Shown here: positions 44,351 to 54,880 of the stretch, one piece after another
How the letters are laid out: the number at the start of each line of letters is the position of its first letter
Numbering within the stretch: the first letter of the stretch is position 1
Assembly: GCA_030765055.1 (NCBI GenBank)
Contig: JAUKNK010000150.1
Coordinates: forward strand, 253,001 to 317,000
DNA: 64,000 nt
Reading direction: 5' to 3'
From: Mantis religiosa
Lineage: Eukaryota > Arthropoda > Insecta > Mantodea > Mantidae
The notes under the pieces: generated by a model
The model's database searches: none
Told to the model about the DNA's origin: nothing
The model's input: only the letters and a program-made list of their open reading frames with translations
Translations under genes and position numbers: made by a program

Positions 44351-45835
44351 TATATACATATATATTTCAACAAAATATATCAGTGCCAGACTAGTAGATT
44401 TCATGCTTTGGAACCCGTACTGACTGCTATTAATGATTTTAATTTTGTTGAGGAACGCTTTAACCCCCTTGTACATTACTTTTTCTAATATTTTGGAAAG
44501 GTTGAAAGTACAGCTATTGGTCTATAGTTGTTTGGGTTCTTTTCATCTCCTTTATTGAATATTGGTTTTTCTTTTGCTACCTTTAGTTCCTGATGGAATG
44601 TGTCGCTTTGAAGAGACTTATTTACTATATGACACAGCAGTTTTAAGATATTGTTGCTACACTTTTCAATTAAGATGGTTGAACTCCTAATTGCATCTGA
44701 TTTTTTTGTTTTTTAGTTCCCAAATTATGTAAAGTAATTCATGATTACAACGAATGTGGGCTTTATTTTCTGATCCATCATTTATGCTGCTTTCCGTGTG
44801 CACACTTTTTGAGACAACTGCAAAGAAATTGTACAATATGTTCGCTATTTCTCTTGGATTTTTTATGCTTTTGTCTTTGTGTTACAATACAATATTTGCT
44901 TACAACGGTTTGAGTTAGTGTCCCTTTTTATTATGTCCAACATGGCCTTATGTTTATTTTTGGATGGGTTCACCTTTCTAGTGTTCTCTTGTACTGTTAC
45001 TGCCTTAATAACCTTTTTATATTAAATTTTAGATGAGTCGTATTTTTTTTTGGAATGTTTTTCACTGACTCTGACTTTAACCAGTGAGAATGCTATATCG
45101 TGGTAGTAATTAAAGGTGTTTAAAAATCTAGTGAATGTGATATATACTGAAGTTACCTCATAAATGTCTTCCCAAGTTTCTTGCCCCAGCAAATGGTTGA
45201 AGTAATCAACATTTTCTGGGTTCTGTAATCTGACCTTTTTGAATACTGTGCCTGTTTTCTAAAGTTCTTTCTGCTTAGCCAATTGATGGTAAGAAACTGT
45301 GAAAAATGGTCAGAGACAAGCCTCAAAGACATCAATAGTTTTAACAGAAGTAAATAGATATTTGCATATAGCTACTTGATCATGGTAGTCTTTATAGTAT
45401 TAGTCACCCTTGTTGGTACCTCAATTGTCCATGAATGTTTAATAGAGATATGAACTTGAGTTTATCATTGCTTTGTTGTAAAACATTTATTTTAATATCT
45501 CCCACTAGAATTACAGTTTACTTTTGTTTTAGAAAATAGTTCAATTAGAATGTTTATGTCAATCGACAGATTTCTGTAAATACATATGGCTATCAGCTTA
45601 TTTTCTAGTTCCATAATTCTAGTTTCAAAATGCTCTTCCATGTTTAGTTCCAGGAAGTAAATTTAGATTTAGCTTTTACTGAGTCTTTTCCTAAAATTAA
45701 TGAGCCTCCATTTCTTTCAATGTTCTACTGTAATCCTGTATTAGTGTGAGCCTGGTATTGTGAGTTCATTTAATTCAGAATTAGTTAGACAGTATTCAGT
45801 TAGGATTGATATATCTACTTGTTTTAAAACTATCT
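44252..45835 (-). pseudogene. LINE-J endonuclease and RT N-terminus
   Basis: From 45,835 downwards the AP-like endonuclease appears in fragments: VDISILTEYCLTNSEL (E of the EH-L motif region), NGGSLILGKDSVKAK, NKLIAICIYRNLS, ILVGDIKIN (GD-N motif), and VSDHFSQFL (SDH motif). The RT then starts: EKNPNNYRPIAVLSTFPKIL, INSSQYGFQSMKST, and GMVDHDFLL, where piggyBac interrupts. An (AT)n repeat is embedded at 44,299-44,363. Frames change often. Upstream it abuts PLE-C. Confidence 0.85.
44299..44363. repeat. (AT)n repeat
   Basis: TATATA-rich tract with TATACATA interruptions, inside the LINE-J RT. Confidence 0.9.
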
Positions 45836-45839
45836 TACA

Positions 45840-46260
45840 CACCCCTGGGACCTTAAGATTCAGTGCATCTTTTATTGGCCATGGAAGATGCAATGAGCGA
45901 AAGCTCAACTTTAGTAACTTTGACACTACTGATCACCCATGAAGTTTTTTATGATAACACTCGCTGTGAAAGTTTAAAATCTCACATTCTATAATTTGTT
46001 TTTCTTTTCTTGAAGTTCTCTTAGTTATTTTGAGTTTTGAATTGTCTCTTTAGTTATAGTTACTCGATGCATTGGTCTGGAATAGTGTGTTCTTTGCAAG
46101 GCAGAGGAAATTTGTCATGAATGAAAGCTAGTTGTTTGTGTTGTTGAGAGTCGTTGCCATATTAGTACTGTTGGATATGTCATGACTGAAGGTATTTTGA
46201 TATAGCAGAGTTCTGTTGCTATCTTTATGGAGCCTGTCACAATACCTTTCCATATTTTAT
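45840..46260 (-). pseudogene. PLE-C copy 2
   Basis: Minus-strand sister of 32,440-33,245. It contains SKLLKLSFRSLHLPWPIKDA and LNLKVPGVCKI, where the GIY block begins, and is cut there by LINE-J. Upstream it shares the CATAAAGATAGC... and CAACACTACTAATATGG-like blocks. Confidence 0.65.
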
Positions 46261-46384
46261 AAAGATGACCATACATTCCAATTTGTTTAAATTATGTGTC
46301 AGTGTCCTGATAAGACCTGCATTTGTCTTGATTTTTGGCATTATATAATAAAATCTGTGAGAGATTTATTCAAAATATGAACTT

Positions 46385-46965
46385 GGATGATTTAACATGT
46401 ATTCACAAGTCAGTAGTCACAATAAGGATGTTATATATGAATTAAGGTACTATTATTGGCGCTTTCAGTTAGGTAGCGGCAGAGTGAGCTTTGTAATTTT
46501 CCATAGGATCTGCAACAAAAAAGATGCCAATACTGTCATTCCTGAAAAAGGAAAAGGAAATCCTATCACATAGGACATCCCGGAAGAAATATTTTGTTAA
46601 TGTTGAAACAGCTAAATAACAAATGAAGTTATGCATGATTGGAGTACTTTCGGAGACACTCCTAGGAATTTCAAAATACACATTTCATTTGCATAAGAAG
46701 ATTCAATTTTAAATCTCCTCATTTGCACATTATTTCAGTTGTTTCTGTTTCCCTATTAATTACATACATATCATCTCACATGACCTTTCACTCTTGAATA
46801 AGCTATTCTCTTCTATCCATTGCTTTACTTATTATATATAACAGAGAAAGCGAAAACAGTCTCTTTTTTATAAAAGCAGTAGATAAATTTTTTTTGCAAT
46901 AAAGTGAATTCATGTTGATCCTCATTAAATTATGATCAAAGATATACATTGGGAAGGCCAGGGAA
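46385..46965 (-). repeat. Repeat E, second copy
   Basis: Reverse complement of two segments at 27,011-27,770 and 28,840-29,135. Here they are adjacent, so this copy shows the state without the SINE-D and PLE-B insertions. Confidence 0.7.
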
Positions 46966-47125
46966 TAGCCTGGATAGAAACAGTGAGTATTGCATTGAAA
47001 AAGACCTGTGTGACATCACGGACACCAGCAGACATCCAAATGTGAAGGTAGTGGGTCTTTTCCATAGGCATGACCAGCCTGAGTTTAAATGGAAGGTGAG
47101 TGTTATGAATCTTTGACTTGATCAT
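46966..47125. other. Spacer, nothing recognised
   Basis: No supported feature. Confidence 0.3.
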
Positions 47126-47129
47126 GCCT

Positions 47130-48250
47130 TGTTAGGGACTGTGTCCTCTCACATGTGTATGATATATGTTGATAGTATAAGTAAGGGTAATTATATATTT
47201 GATGGTCTACACTTACATTCTAGAGGCAAAGAGAAGCTGTCACTTCTAATTGCTGCAAGAATAAATGACAAAAGTTCTGTTTTTGCAAGTACAAGGTCCT
47301 TTTTAAGTTAAATCAACACAAGCTCTGAAACTTTAGGCAAATTAAAACAATGAACCATAATAACTTGGTAGCAATTAATTGAACTAAAATTACTCCCCTC
47401 AAGAACAATAGTAATCATAATAATAGTAATAATAGTAATAATAATCACAGTCTATGTGTATTTCATCAAAATATAAGAAGGCTTAAGAAACGCTGTAGAT
47501 GAACTCACTATGAATCTTCATACTGCAAATCAACTACCACACATTCTATGTATTTCTGAACATCACTTGACATAGCAGGAATTTAAACCAATTTCATTGC
47601 AAGGGTAATCTTTAGAAGTAGAGTGTAGTTGGAAAAAAATTACATAAAGGTGGAGTTTGTATATATATAAGAAATGATCTGATCTGTAAAGCCTTAGATT
47701 TATCCAGAGTTTGTTATGAGAAAGTCAGCAAATTGAGCAGTTCAGCTAATTGCAAGTCATTTGAACTTAGTCATAGTAGCCCAATATTGATTTCCCTTAG
47801 AAATTTTCAAATATTTATAAAGCAATTTGAATATGCTTTGAAATTTTTATTTATAACAAAAAGAGAAATAATGATAAGAGGTGACATAAATATGGATTAT
47901 TGAAATCGAGTCTTCAATGGGAACAGCTTAGCTCTTTATTTACAACATACAATATCACACATACTGTATACTTTCCAATAAGAACCCAAAATATATCATC
48001 CACAGCTTAGATAATATATTTATAAATTCTGATATAATGAAATTTTGCTCTGTCTCGTTAAAAACTAATGGACTCTCATATCAAGACACACAAATTCTAC
48101 GGACTGCTAAAATATAAATTTAAAACTCAAAGCTAAATACACATATAGGAAATATAGGGAAATAAATGAAAATACTCTGAACAAATTTTGCAAACCATTG
48201 AAGTTGGATCATGGAAACAAACTTATGAGGCTAATGGAACCAAGAATAAA
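47130..48250 (+). pseudogene. LINE 5' half: ORF1 end and endonuclease
   Basis: ORF1 C-terminus at 47,160-47,311 reads IFDGLHLHSRGKEKLSLLI, the 'HGLHLN-GK' block of SGNH-esterase-like ORF1 proteins. ORF2 begins near 47,440: SLCVFHQNIRRLKKR, HILCISEHHLT (endonuclease EH-L), KGGVCIYIRNDL, and RGDINMDY (GD-N). The last part, RYRKINENTLNKFC, leads toward RT but is cut by SINE-A and mariner sequences at ~48,255. Several stops. Similar domains to LINE-J, perhaps the same family. Confidence 0.75.
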
Positions 48251-48254
48251 TATA

Positions 48255-48335
48255 ATAGAAATAATCATTTCTTCCACACAAGCTGTGTATAGGCTAAAGA
48301 TTAAACAGATGGAAGCCTGATGGAAGCCTGATAAT
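48255..48335 (-). repeat. SINE-A tail fragment
   Basis: AATAATCATTTCTTCCACAC and TGTATAGGCTAA match the tail of other SINE-A copies; the tRNA-like core is missing. Confidence 0.6.
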
Positions 48336-48341
48336 ACCAGG

Positions 48342-49377
48342 TCAGGGCTCAATGGGGGGGGGGGGGGGGTGAGGTAAAGCTAGCCATCCCAATTTCTCAA
48401 TTTCTGCAGTGGTGTAACGGCTGATGTGTGGTCTTGCATTGTCATGCAAAAGAAGAACATCCCCCACAGTATTTCTTTTGCAAACTCGGCGAAGACGTGC
48501 TTTCAGCTTTTTGAAAGTTCTGACATATTGGACATAATTTATTGTGCATCCCTGCCCCAAAAAATCAATCATAAGTACACCCTCTGCATCCCAAAACACT
48601 GTCGCCATAAGTTTCCCTGCCGACCACTGAGTTATAAATTTTTGTTTTCTTTGGTGACATATTGTGATGCCATTCCATTGACTGCCTCCTTGATTCAGGT
48701 TCAAAAAATTTAACCCACGTTTCGTCTGCAGTAACAATTTTTTCTGAAAACTCCTCTCCCTCCAAACTGAAGCACTGCAAGTGCTCTGAGGCTATTGTTT
48801 TCCTTGTTTCTTTGTTTTGGGCGATTAACATTCTTGGTATACAGTGTGAACACACTTTTGAGTAACCCAGTTGTTGAATAATCGTCATCACATTGCCTTT
48901 ACTGAGGGAGGTAATGCAACACAATTCACCTGTTGTTACCTGGCGATCACCATGAATGATGTCATCGACTCACTGAATGTTGCATGGAGTCACTGCAGTC
49001 ACCGGCCTGCCGCTTTGCTTTTCATCTGCCAGTGGTGTTTGCCCTTGAGCTTCATTACAGTGATGAACCCATGATCTAACAGTGCTGATATCCACCGTTG
49101 CATCACCATACACATTTTTTAGCCTTTCATAAATGTGAATTGCAGATTCACCTTCTGCAGTCAAAAATTCAATCACTGAATGCTGGCTAATATGAATGTC
49201 AATGTCAGCCATTTTACAAGAGGATGCAGTGCTGCCACCTGTTGGCTTAGGAAGTTACTACTGCAGGGGATTGGAGAAGGTTTGGGGAATTGCGCCAAAT
49301 TCAAAGTTTTCACATAACTTACATATTTAAGGAAAAAAGAAAAGTAGGAGGCATTACTTTTTGACCCACCCTTGTAC
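48342..49377 (-). pseudogene. Mariner-2 transposase, 3'-truncated
   Basis: Minus-strand mariner with a 5' terminal repeat at 49,345-49,377 (complement begins ACAAGGGTGGGTCAAAAAG). The transposase starts at ATG 49,210-49,212: first helix-turn-helix SVIEFLTAEGESAIHIYERL and ISTVRSWV. After frame changes come IQQLGYSKVCSHCIPRML, KIVTADETWVKFFEPES (first Asp) and LLLHDNARPHISR (second Asp). At the third block the sequence collapses into a run of C/G (48,353-48,369) after LALPHPP, so the last catalytic Asp and C-terminus are lost. Confidence 0.85.
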
Positions 49378-49812
49378 TAAAGTCCCAGGCTTCATAGTTA
49401 AACCCCTGTTTTTAGGTAAATTGGTGGAAATAGTCATTTCTTCCACACTAGCTGTGTGTGTGCTAAGGCTTAAATGAGTAGAGCCAGACTGAAACATTCA
49501 ATGCCATAGCTGGTATTTGAACCATGGATCTCCTACTATCCGTGCGGTTGCTCTATACCAATGACCTGCTATGGCCAACATGCCGATATGACATTAAATT
49601 CTCCAACTGACTCGTATATATTTTACACTAGATCACTAGGGGTTCTCATATGCTATGAGACACGCACCTTTTGAGGCGACTTGCTATGTTGTAAGTACTA
49701 AAGTCCCAGGTTTCATAGTTAAACAACAACGTTTTAGGTAAATTTATGGAAATAATCATTTATTCCACACTAACCATGTGTAGGCTAAGGTTTAAATGAG
49801 TAGTGCCAGATA
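49365..49812 (-). repeat. SINE-A tandem copies
   Basis: One complete minus-strand copy (49,428-49,735) between parts of two others. AAAGTCCCAGG-TTCATAGTTAAAC at both 49,378 and 49,703 marks the heads; tails begin TTTAGGTAAATT. The tRNA-like core is diverged (GTATTTGAACCATGGATC). The arrangement is head to tail. Confidence 0.7.
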
Positions 49813-49829
49813 TATATTCCCTAGCCACA

Positions 49830-50010
49830 GCTGGACGAGGAAGGCATATAAAAATCCAGTGAAATCGAAAGGCTCTGCATCAGTAGCGCCGAGAGTACAA
49901 CGAGAGTATTATGGCCATGCCACTGAGGATGTTTGACAAGGTTTCAAACGAAACGTCTGGAAGATGATTTTCCACTTGACCATGGCCTACAAGCCTATAT
50001 AATCATTTAC
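49830..50010 (+). mobile_element. PLE-like 3' tail with hammerhead
   Basis: A short non-coding segment with CGAGGAAGGCATATAAAAATC and the hammerhead at 49,920-49,960, ending ACCATGGCCTACAAGCC. No coding part survives. It is assigned to PLEs only because it carries a minimal hammerhead. Confidence 0.45.
49920..49960 (+). ncRNA. Hammerhead ribozyme, intact core
   Basis: Helix I CCA (49920-49922), core CUGAGGA (49923-49929), extra U (49930), helix II GUUUGA / UCAAAC (49931-49936 with 49944-49949), GAAA (49950-49953), CGU, cleavage C (49957), helix I UGG (49958-49960). The ACGU after GAA is self-complementary, so helix III can form only between two molecules. All invariant core bases match. Confidence 0.7.
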
Positions 50011-50129
50011 TTATTTACTTACATATTTATATATAGTTATGGTATTAGAGTACATAACCACATATAAATGTGTAAGTAAATATATTTTGAAATGGTGCCT
50101 TGGCACTGGTACAATATGCCCACTCTTCT

Positions 50130-50449
50130 CTTTCTACAAAAGATTAACTTTAAATGCTACAAATTTTAATGGATAAATTTGAGCAATCCTTTAGAGATAA
50201 CACAATTTTCTATATCATATAAATGAATTTTAAAAAGTTGTATTATTATCTGAGTCTAAAGCACCTGTAATATCCATAATATCTGATATAAGACGTAAAA
50301 ACTCAAATATTACAGAATGCTGCAAACTCATGAAACAGTTAATTAAAATAAATAAAAGCTGAACACTTCAATGGACACAGCACATTGTAGAATACATGGT
50401 AATGAAACAGTTGACTTTCTAGCATAAAAAGTCAATAAAATTAGGACAT
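50130..50449 (+). pseudogene. LINE RNase H domain, left part
   Basis: Near 50,385 the sequence reads HCRIHGNETVDFLA, the conserved 'H-GI-GNE-AD-LA' motif at the end of RNase H domains in Jockey/R1/I-type LINEs. Upstream VIYCSDSKAPVISI resembles the 'SDS-AAL-AI' block. The frame is cut by PLE-B at 50,449. Confidence 0.7.
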
Positions 50450-50564
50450 TACTTTCTTGGAAGTGTTGAAAACAGTGTTGTTATGATAAATTAACTTTAA
50501 AGAGAGTCGATTAAAGACACTAGACAACACTTACTTTTAAATTTTTCCGGAACTAGTTTCAGAG

Positions 50565-50606
<42 letters not shown>

Positions 50607-50609
<3 letters not shown>

Positions 50610-50631
50610 AAGCTCACTTAGTGAGCTTAGC
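50607..50631. repeat. Perfect 12 bp hairpin palindrome
   Basis: GCTAAGCTCACT, T, AGTGAGCTTAGC: a 12 bp perfect stem with a one-base centre, right after ~37 T residues. It could be a template-switch scar, since it lies where the inverted arm joins the coding strand. Confidence 0.8.
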
Positions 50632-51262
50632 AAAAAAGAAGAAGCTACTAAAGGAAACCACAACTCTCTCATCTACAGAAACTAATATGATTTTCAAAAA
50701 ATTCACTTACCATCCATGGGCCTATGATAAATTCAAAAAAGTCTTCAAAAAACAAAATATTCAACTAGCACCAGTCAACCATTTCTCCTTAAAAAACCTA
50801 ATTTGCTCAAACATCAAAGATGCTATTCCATCAAACAAAAAATCTGGTATATATCAAATTGAATGCAATGACTGTAGTCAAATTTATATTGGAAAAACAA
50901 AAAGAAATTTAGAAACAAGAGCAAAGGAACACTTTAGAAACATAAAATATAAACAATTAGAAAAATCAGCAGTTGCCACACATTTTTGGGAAAAAAACCA
51001 CAACATAAATCCAGAACCAAAACTACTGAAACATACATCAGGAAAACAAGAACTATCCACATGGGAACAAATCTTCATTTCAAAAAATAGGAACAAAGTA
51101 TTCAATTTCGACATCCCCCAGAAGGATTTGTTCAGCAAGTTCCTTGAGCCGCCACCAGAGGAGACCTGTGACAAGGTATCGTCAGCTACACCAACGAGAA
51201 TCAGTCGAGAGCCGGCCGATGATAGAGGCAAAGCCTCTGAAACTAGTTCCGGAAAAATTTAA
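50621..51262 (+). CDS. PLE-B GIY-YIG endonuclease region, open frame
   Basis: A 213-codon uninterrupted frame, the best preserved PLE coding part in the window. After a linker (FKKVFKKQNIQLAPVNHF) come the GIY motif in SGIYQIECNDC and YIG in SQIYIGKTKRNLETRAKEH, with the Cys-x-x-Cys insert and later His residues (HFRNI, THFWEKNH) of the PLE-type GIY-YIG. Then STWEQIFISKNRNKVFNFDI and FLEPPPEE. The RT is missing, so the ATG at 50,621 is only the first Met in the frame. The end of the frame overlaps the hammerhead at 51,212-51,252. Confidence 0.85.
   Translation: MSLAKKKKLLKETTTLSSTETNMIFKKFTYHPWAYDKFKKVFKKQNIQLAPVNHFSLKNLICSNIKDAIPSNKKSGIYQIECNDCSQIYIGKTKRNLETRAKEHFRNIKYKQLEKSAVATHFWEKNHNINPEPKLLKHTSGKQELSTWEQIFISKNRNKVFNFDIPQKDLFSKFLEPPPEETCDKVSSATPTRISREPADDRGKASETSSGKI
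51212..51252 (+). ncRNA. Hammerhead ribozyme at PLE-B 3' end
   Basis: Helix I CCGG (51212-51215), core CCGAUGA (51216-51222; U4 is C), extra U (51223), helix II AGAGGC / GCCUCU with loop AAA (51224-51238), GAAA (51239-51242), helix III AC / GU closing UA, cleavage U (51248), helix I CCGG (51249-51252). ACUAGU is palindromic, so a dimer could form a 6 bp helix III. The U4C change should lower activity. Confidence 0.7.
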
Positions 51263-51309
51263 AAGTAAGTGTTGTCTAATGTCTTTAATCGACTCTCTTT
51301 AAAGTTAAT

Positions 51310-51655
51310 AAATTAGGACATACTCATTTGAACCACTAAGTTATCATTCTAGCAAAAGAATAATTATATCAACATAAATAAAAAATAAAAAAGATAATGT
51401 ATTACAAACAAAAAGAAAACTGAGAAAATTTATGTAACAGCACAATTAAAAGCAATACACTACCAAGGAAATGCTGTGTAGAAACTTTTAAACTTCTAAC
51501 AGACTTTGACTGTCCCAAAAAACATGTATTCAGGATTGGTATAGGGAGATCTCCTCTGTGTCCTTCCTGTACACTTAAAAAAGATATGGATGGAAACCAC
51601 ATACTCTGCTATCCAACCTTTAGTCAATGTACCAACATGACATAAAAATACAGGT
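51310..51655 (+). pseudogene. LINE post-RNase H tail, right part
   Basis: Continues the RNase H LINE after PLE-B. Near 51,490-51,610 it reads LLTDFDCPKKHVFRIGIGR, SPLCPSCTLKKDMDGNH and ILCYPTF, the C-terminal zinc-like segment (C-x2-C...H...C) that follows RNase H in Jockey/R1-type LINEs. Confidence 0.7.
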
Positions 51656-52289
51656 GCAAGAGAATTTATGGCTTCATTTCTAACTGCTTAACATTAGGTA
51701 CCACCAACCACATATGTGTATGTTATAGTAAGATATACTCTGCATGGATTCTGGTACTTGTCCATGCTGTCATAACTCAAAATAGTATGAATGTTTAGTG
51801 AGGCATCAATATTTCTTTTATGCATTAAAGGTACACATCTGATTAGACTCAAGTTGTATCTGATGATACTTACAATGTTGATGTTGAAGTACGTGGCCTA
51901 AAATAGTGAGAGTTCCCAAAGTATGTCAGACAATTTTAGGCCTAGAAATTATACAACTATTTTTACTGTTGCAAATCTCAAATTATGTAAGAACTTCTGT
52001 GATAACAGCACATAATCGACTAATAAATGACAGTGTAGGAACATTAGAGATGTAATGAAACAGTTACAAGTTCCTCTAACCCAATGCAAAGCACCTGTAC
52101 TTAAAATTTCCTTTCAGTTTGATTCCAATTATGGACAACAGCACTGATATAAATGTAAATATTTTAAATAGAGTACTATGTTTATTATTCATATTTTTAT
52201 TTCATTTATTGCTACTTTACATTCAATAATACATAGTTACAGTAACATGAGGTATAAGGACAATCAATTATATTAATTTAGTTTTACAT
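51656..52289. other. No gene recognised
   Basis: AT-rich sequence without supported features. Confidence 0.4.
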
Positions 52290-52540
52290 ATATAAGCATG
52301 TGTATGCAAACTTTGAACAGTAGAGTCAGAATTGATAAATTAAGTGCCATAGCTGGAATTTGAACATAGAGCTGCTGTGTTATTTGGCTACCAGGTTAAC
52401 ATGCCAGCATGACATTGAATTCTACAACTCATGTACATTTACCCGGTAGGTGACGAGGAAATCTCATATATGAGAACACTTAGCCTAATGGCAGCTTAGA
52501 AATAACAAAAGCATAAGTCCCAGGATTTTTAAAGTTTTAT
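52290..52540 (-). repeat. SINE-A copy, diverged
   Basis: GCCATAGCTGGAATTTGAAC, AACATGCCAGCATGACATTG and AAGTCCCAGGA keep the SINE-A order on the minus strand, with the tRNA-like core heavily mutated. Confidence 0.6.
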
Positions 52541-52919
52541 TAGAGGTTTTTTACACATTCAAACACAAATTTTTTAATACAAATATATTTGGAACCAAAA
52601 ATATTTATATTAATTAAAATTTAATAATCAATTTTTGGAATTTTTCATTCTTGTCGGAGCCAATTAAATTAAACCTTCCTTTTCCTGCTGCTCATAGGCT
52701 GTGTCTCACTTCCAGGCATCATACATTGATCATAACACTCTGAAATTAGAAAGAAAATAATGATAAAATTAAAGTAATTAGAAGACTGCAAAGAAGTCCC
52801 AATATATTGTTTAATTGTTTGCATATGAATATCTAATATGAGACTCATATTACGATGTTAGGAAGGTCCTAACAAAATGCATTCTAGGTAAACATTAGCA
52901 ATATATGGAGCATTAAGTA
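52541..52919. other. No gene recognised
   Basis: AT-rich spacer. Confidence 0.35.
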
Positions 52920-53260
52920 CTAGTTTGACTCAAAATTATATTAATTTTGTGCCTCATTTTATCATAGTCTTTACTCATAGGAATAAATTAAAAGGAGTGA
53001 TAAACCAAAATAGATTGACAACATGGGAGAACATATTCATCTGGAAAAATAAGGACCGCATAATGAACTTTGAAATCCCGCCAGTGGATAATTTGACAAT
53101 AAAGTTCATAGTTCCACCACCAGAGAGAGCAGACAACAACAGATGCCAGTTGGAAAGAGATTGAAAATGGAGGCCAGGGCCTTTGAAACTAGTCTCTCAT
53201 AAATATATGAAGAAGTAAGTGACGAGTGTCAATAAACTAACCACAAATAATTTTTATATT
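52920..53260 (+). pseudogene. PLE-B copy 3
   Basis: Only the end of the endonuclease frame remains: LTTWENIFIWKNKDRIMNFE and IKFIVPPPERADNN, then the 3' tail with a hammerhead at 53,157-53,198. The GIY-YIG motif itself is lost. Confidence 0.75.
53157..53198 (+). ncRNA. Hammerhead-like motif, PLE-B copy 3
   Basis: Helix I GAGA (53157-53160), core UUGAAAA (53161-53167), U, helix II around GGAGGCC / GGCCUUU, GAAA (53185-53188), AC-UA-GU, cleavage C (53194), helix I UCUC (53195-53198). Core positions C3 and G8 are changed, but helix I pairs fully although its sequence differs from that of copy 2. Confidence 0.55.
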
Positions 53261-53714
53261 AAAGTGAAGTAGTTTATTGATCCAGTAAATCATTCAGTAC
53301 AGTTGTGTGCAAATGATGTTGGACAAGTTGGTTTAAATTAGTGAACCAACTAAAGGATGCAATTGCTCAAATGGTGCTATTGTCTTCATAACAATTGTAC
53401 AGTTTAATGATATACATATTTAGATATACAGACTGAACCGTTTGATATGTCAGAAAATTAAAAAATTATATTTATGAAGTTAATGCACATATCTCTTAGC
53501 AATTTTTGGTAATGTAAGGGGAAAGTTTCCAGTGGCATTACAAAGCATCCAAAGGAAGAATAACAAAATAAAATGGTCGTAATGCAATAACAGCATGCTC
53601 AGTGTGTCGCATGGTATTCAAATTTAGTGTAATGGTGACCCACAGAGCTTTCACAGCGGTCAGTATGATCCATCATATTGAGGCAATGTTAAATGTCACA
53701 ACATGTTCTTGGAA
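53261..53714. other. No gene recognised
   Basis: No supported feature. Confidence 0.35.
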
Positions 53715-54046
53715 AATACCATGGACCCATTTCATGGCCTCCTAATAGCTCAGACAAAATACCACAGATTTTTTTTTTCTTTTTTTTTTATGCGGGAAGC
53801 ATACCTCAAGTCAAAGGTGTATGCAGAAAAACTAAAGAATCTAGGCAACCTGCAGAGGGATATTACAGCAGCTTTGAGCAGATCACTCCAGAAATGCTCC
53901 AAGGCATATGGCACTACATGGGGGCTAGGTATGAATTCTGCCAGATTGGTAATGGTGGTCATTTTGAGTGCCAATATGCTGGACACAAAATTCCTAACTG
54001 TCTTACGCAAATGTATATTAACACTCTGCTCAAAAGATTACCCTGA
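53715..54046 (+). pseudogene. IS630/Tc-like transposase C-terminal remnant
   Basis: In two frames joined across a T run (53,769-53,788): ISWPPNSSD, KVYAEKLKNLGNLQRDITAA, then FEQITPEMLQGIWHYMGARY, EFCQIGNGGHFE. I recall this C-terminal order (WPP-SPDL, K--VY--KP--L--L---I, P--L-------R---C----GGH-E) from IS630/Tc1-mariner-like DDE transposases abundant in arthropods. A shorter relative is at 55,490-55,675. Confidence 0.6.
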
Positions 54047-54444
54047 TCTTCATTACTAGAAACCTCTCAGATAATGCACTAATTATGCTATGTGGATATT
54101 ACATCTATCTATCATTTGTAGTACTGCACATTCCACTGGCTGAAGTAATGCATTCATTAGTGCTTAGCACACGTCCAAGAAGCTTATCAGTACCCCTTTC
54201 ACTCTTACAAGAATAATCAGTGCATTATCTGAAATGTTTGTACTAATAAAGATAAACCTATGGTAACCTTTCGAGCAGCACGATAATACTATTACCAACC
54301 AATAAAGTTGAATAGTTTTCTTTGTATACAGTCTTACTTTTCTGACCTCTCAAACAAATCACTCTGCATAATGGTTACACATGAGTAAACATTTAATGCT
54401 TGAATTAAAAAAACGTTAACATTTCTTACTTCCTACACTGGATC
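54047..54444. other. No gene recognised
   Basis: No supported feature. Confidence 0.35.
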
Positions 54445-54880
54445 ATTGCAAAAAGGAGGAAAGAGAAGAGCTAGCATGGATGAGTACAGGAACACTGTTT
54501 ATGAAGGGACTAATGGGGTAGAGCTATGTGGGGGAGAAGAGAGCATGGAACATTATATGTTAGAGTGCACGGAAATAGCAGAGTGGAGAAATTAGATATG
54601 GTAGGAAAAATGGGATAAAATGGACAAAAAAGTAGCCATGAGAATGTTGACAGAAAAAGGGGAAAAGAAGAATAAGAACATGGGGGAGTGTTTTAAAAAG
54701 TTAAAAGGAAACTGGAGTAGAAGAAAACAAAGTAGGAGCAGAAGAGAATAGAGAAGGGAGGAGGAAAGGAAAAGAGGGCACATGAAGATCAGCCCAAAAC
54801 CAGTGAGTCAGCCGGGGAATGAACGGCTAGAAGTCACCTTACTTAGGGTAAGGTAAGCAATAGAAATGTTGCAAAATATT
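54445..54880 (+). pseudogene. LINE-alpha-like 3' end
   Basis: Reads EELAWMSTGTLFMKG and, after a shift, ELCGGEESMEHYMLECTE, the zinc-like tail of LINE-alpha with C-x7-H-x4-C. The remainder is Lys/Arg-rich. It ends near 54,870 with GGTAAGGTAAGC. Confidence 0.65.

Larger units (their letters stand above)
50450..51309 (+). mobile_element. PLE-B copy 2 with inverted arms and 12 bp TSD
   Basis: An 860 bp 5'-truncated Penelope-like element. TSD AAATTAGGACAT (50438-50449 and 51310-51321). Arms 50,490-50,564 and 51,235-51,309 are 75 bp reverse complements with about one mismatch; the left arm is preceded by a ~40 bp tail. A poly(T) run (50,570-50,606) and a 25 bp palindrome precede the open frame. 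The right arm carries the 3' half of a hammerhead, and the left arm the same piece inverted. Confidence 0.88.

Noticed and set aside
45870..45915. Plus-strand GAAGATGC...GCGAAAGCTC resembling a hammerhead
   Set aside because: The core CUG is missing and helix II has two pairs; minus-strand PLE-C coding explains the sequence.
53695..53790. Intact catalytic third block of the 53.7 kb transposase
   Set aside because: A T run replaces the segment where the final acidic residue would be, so no active site can be claimed.
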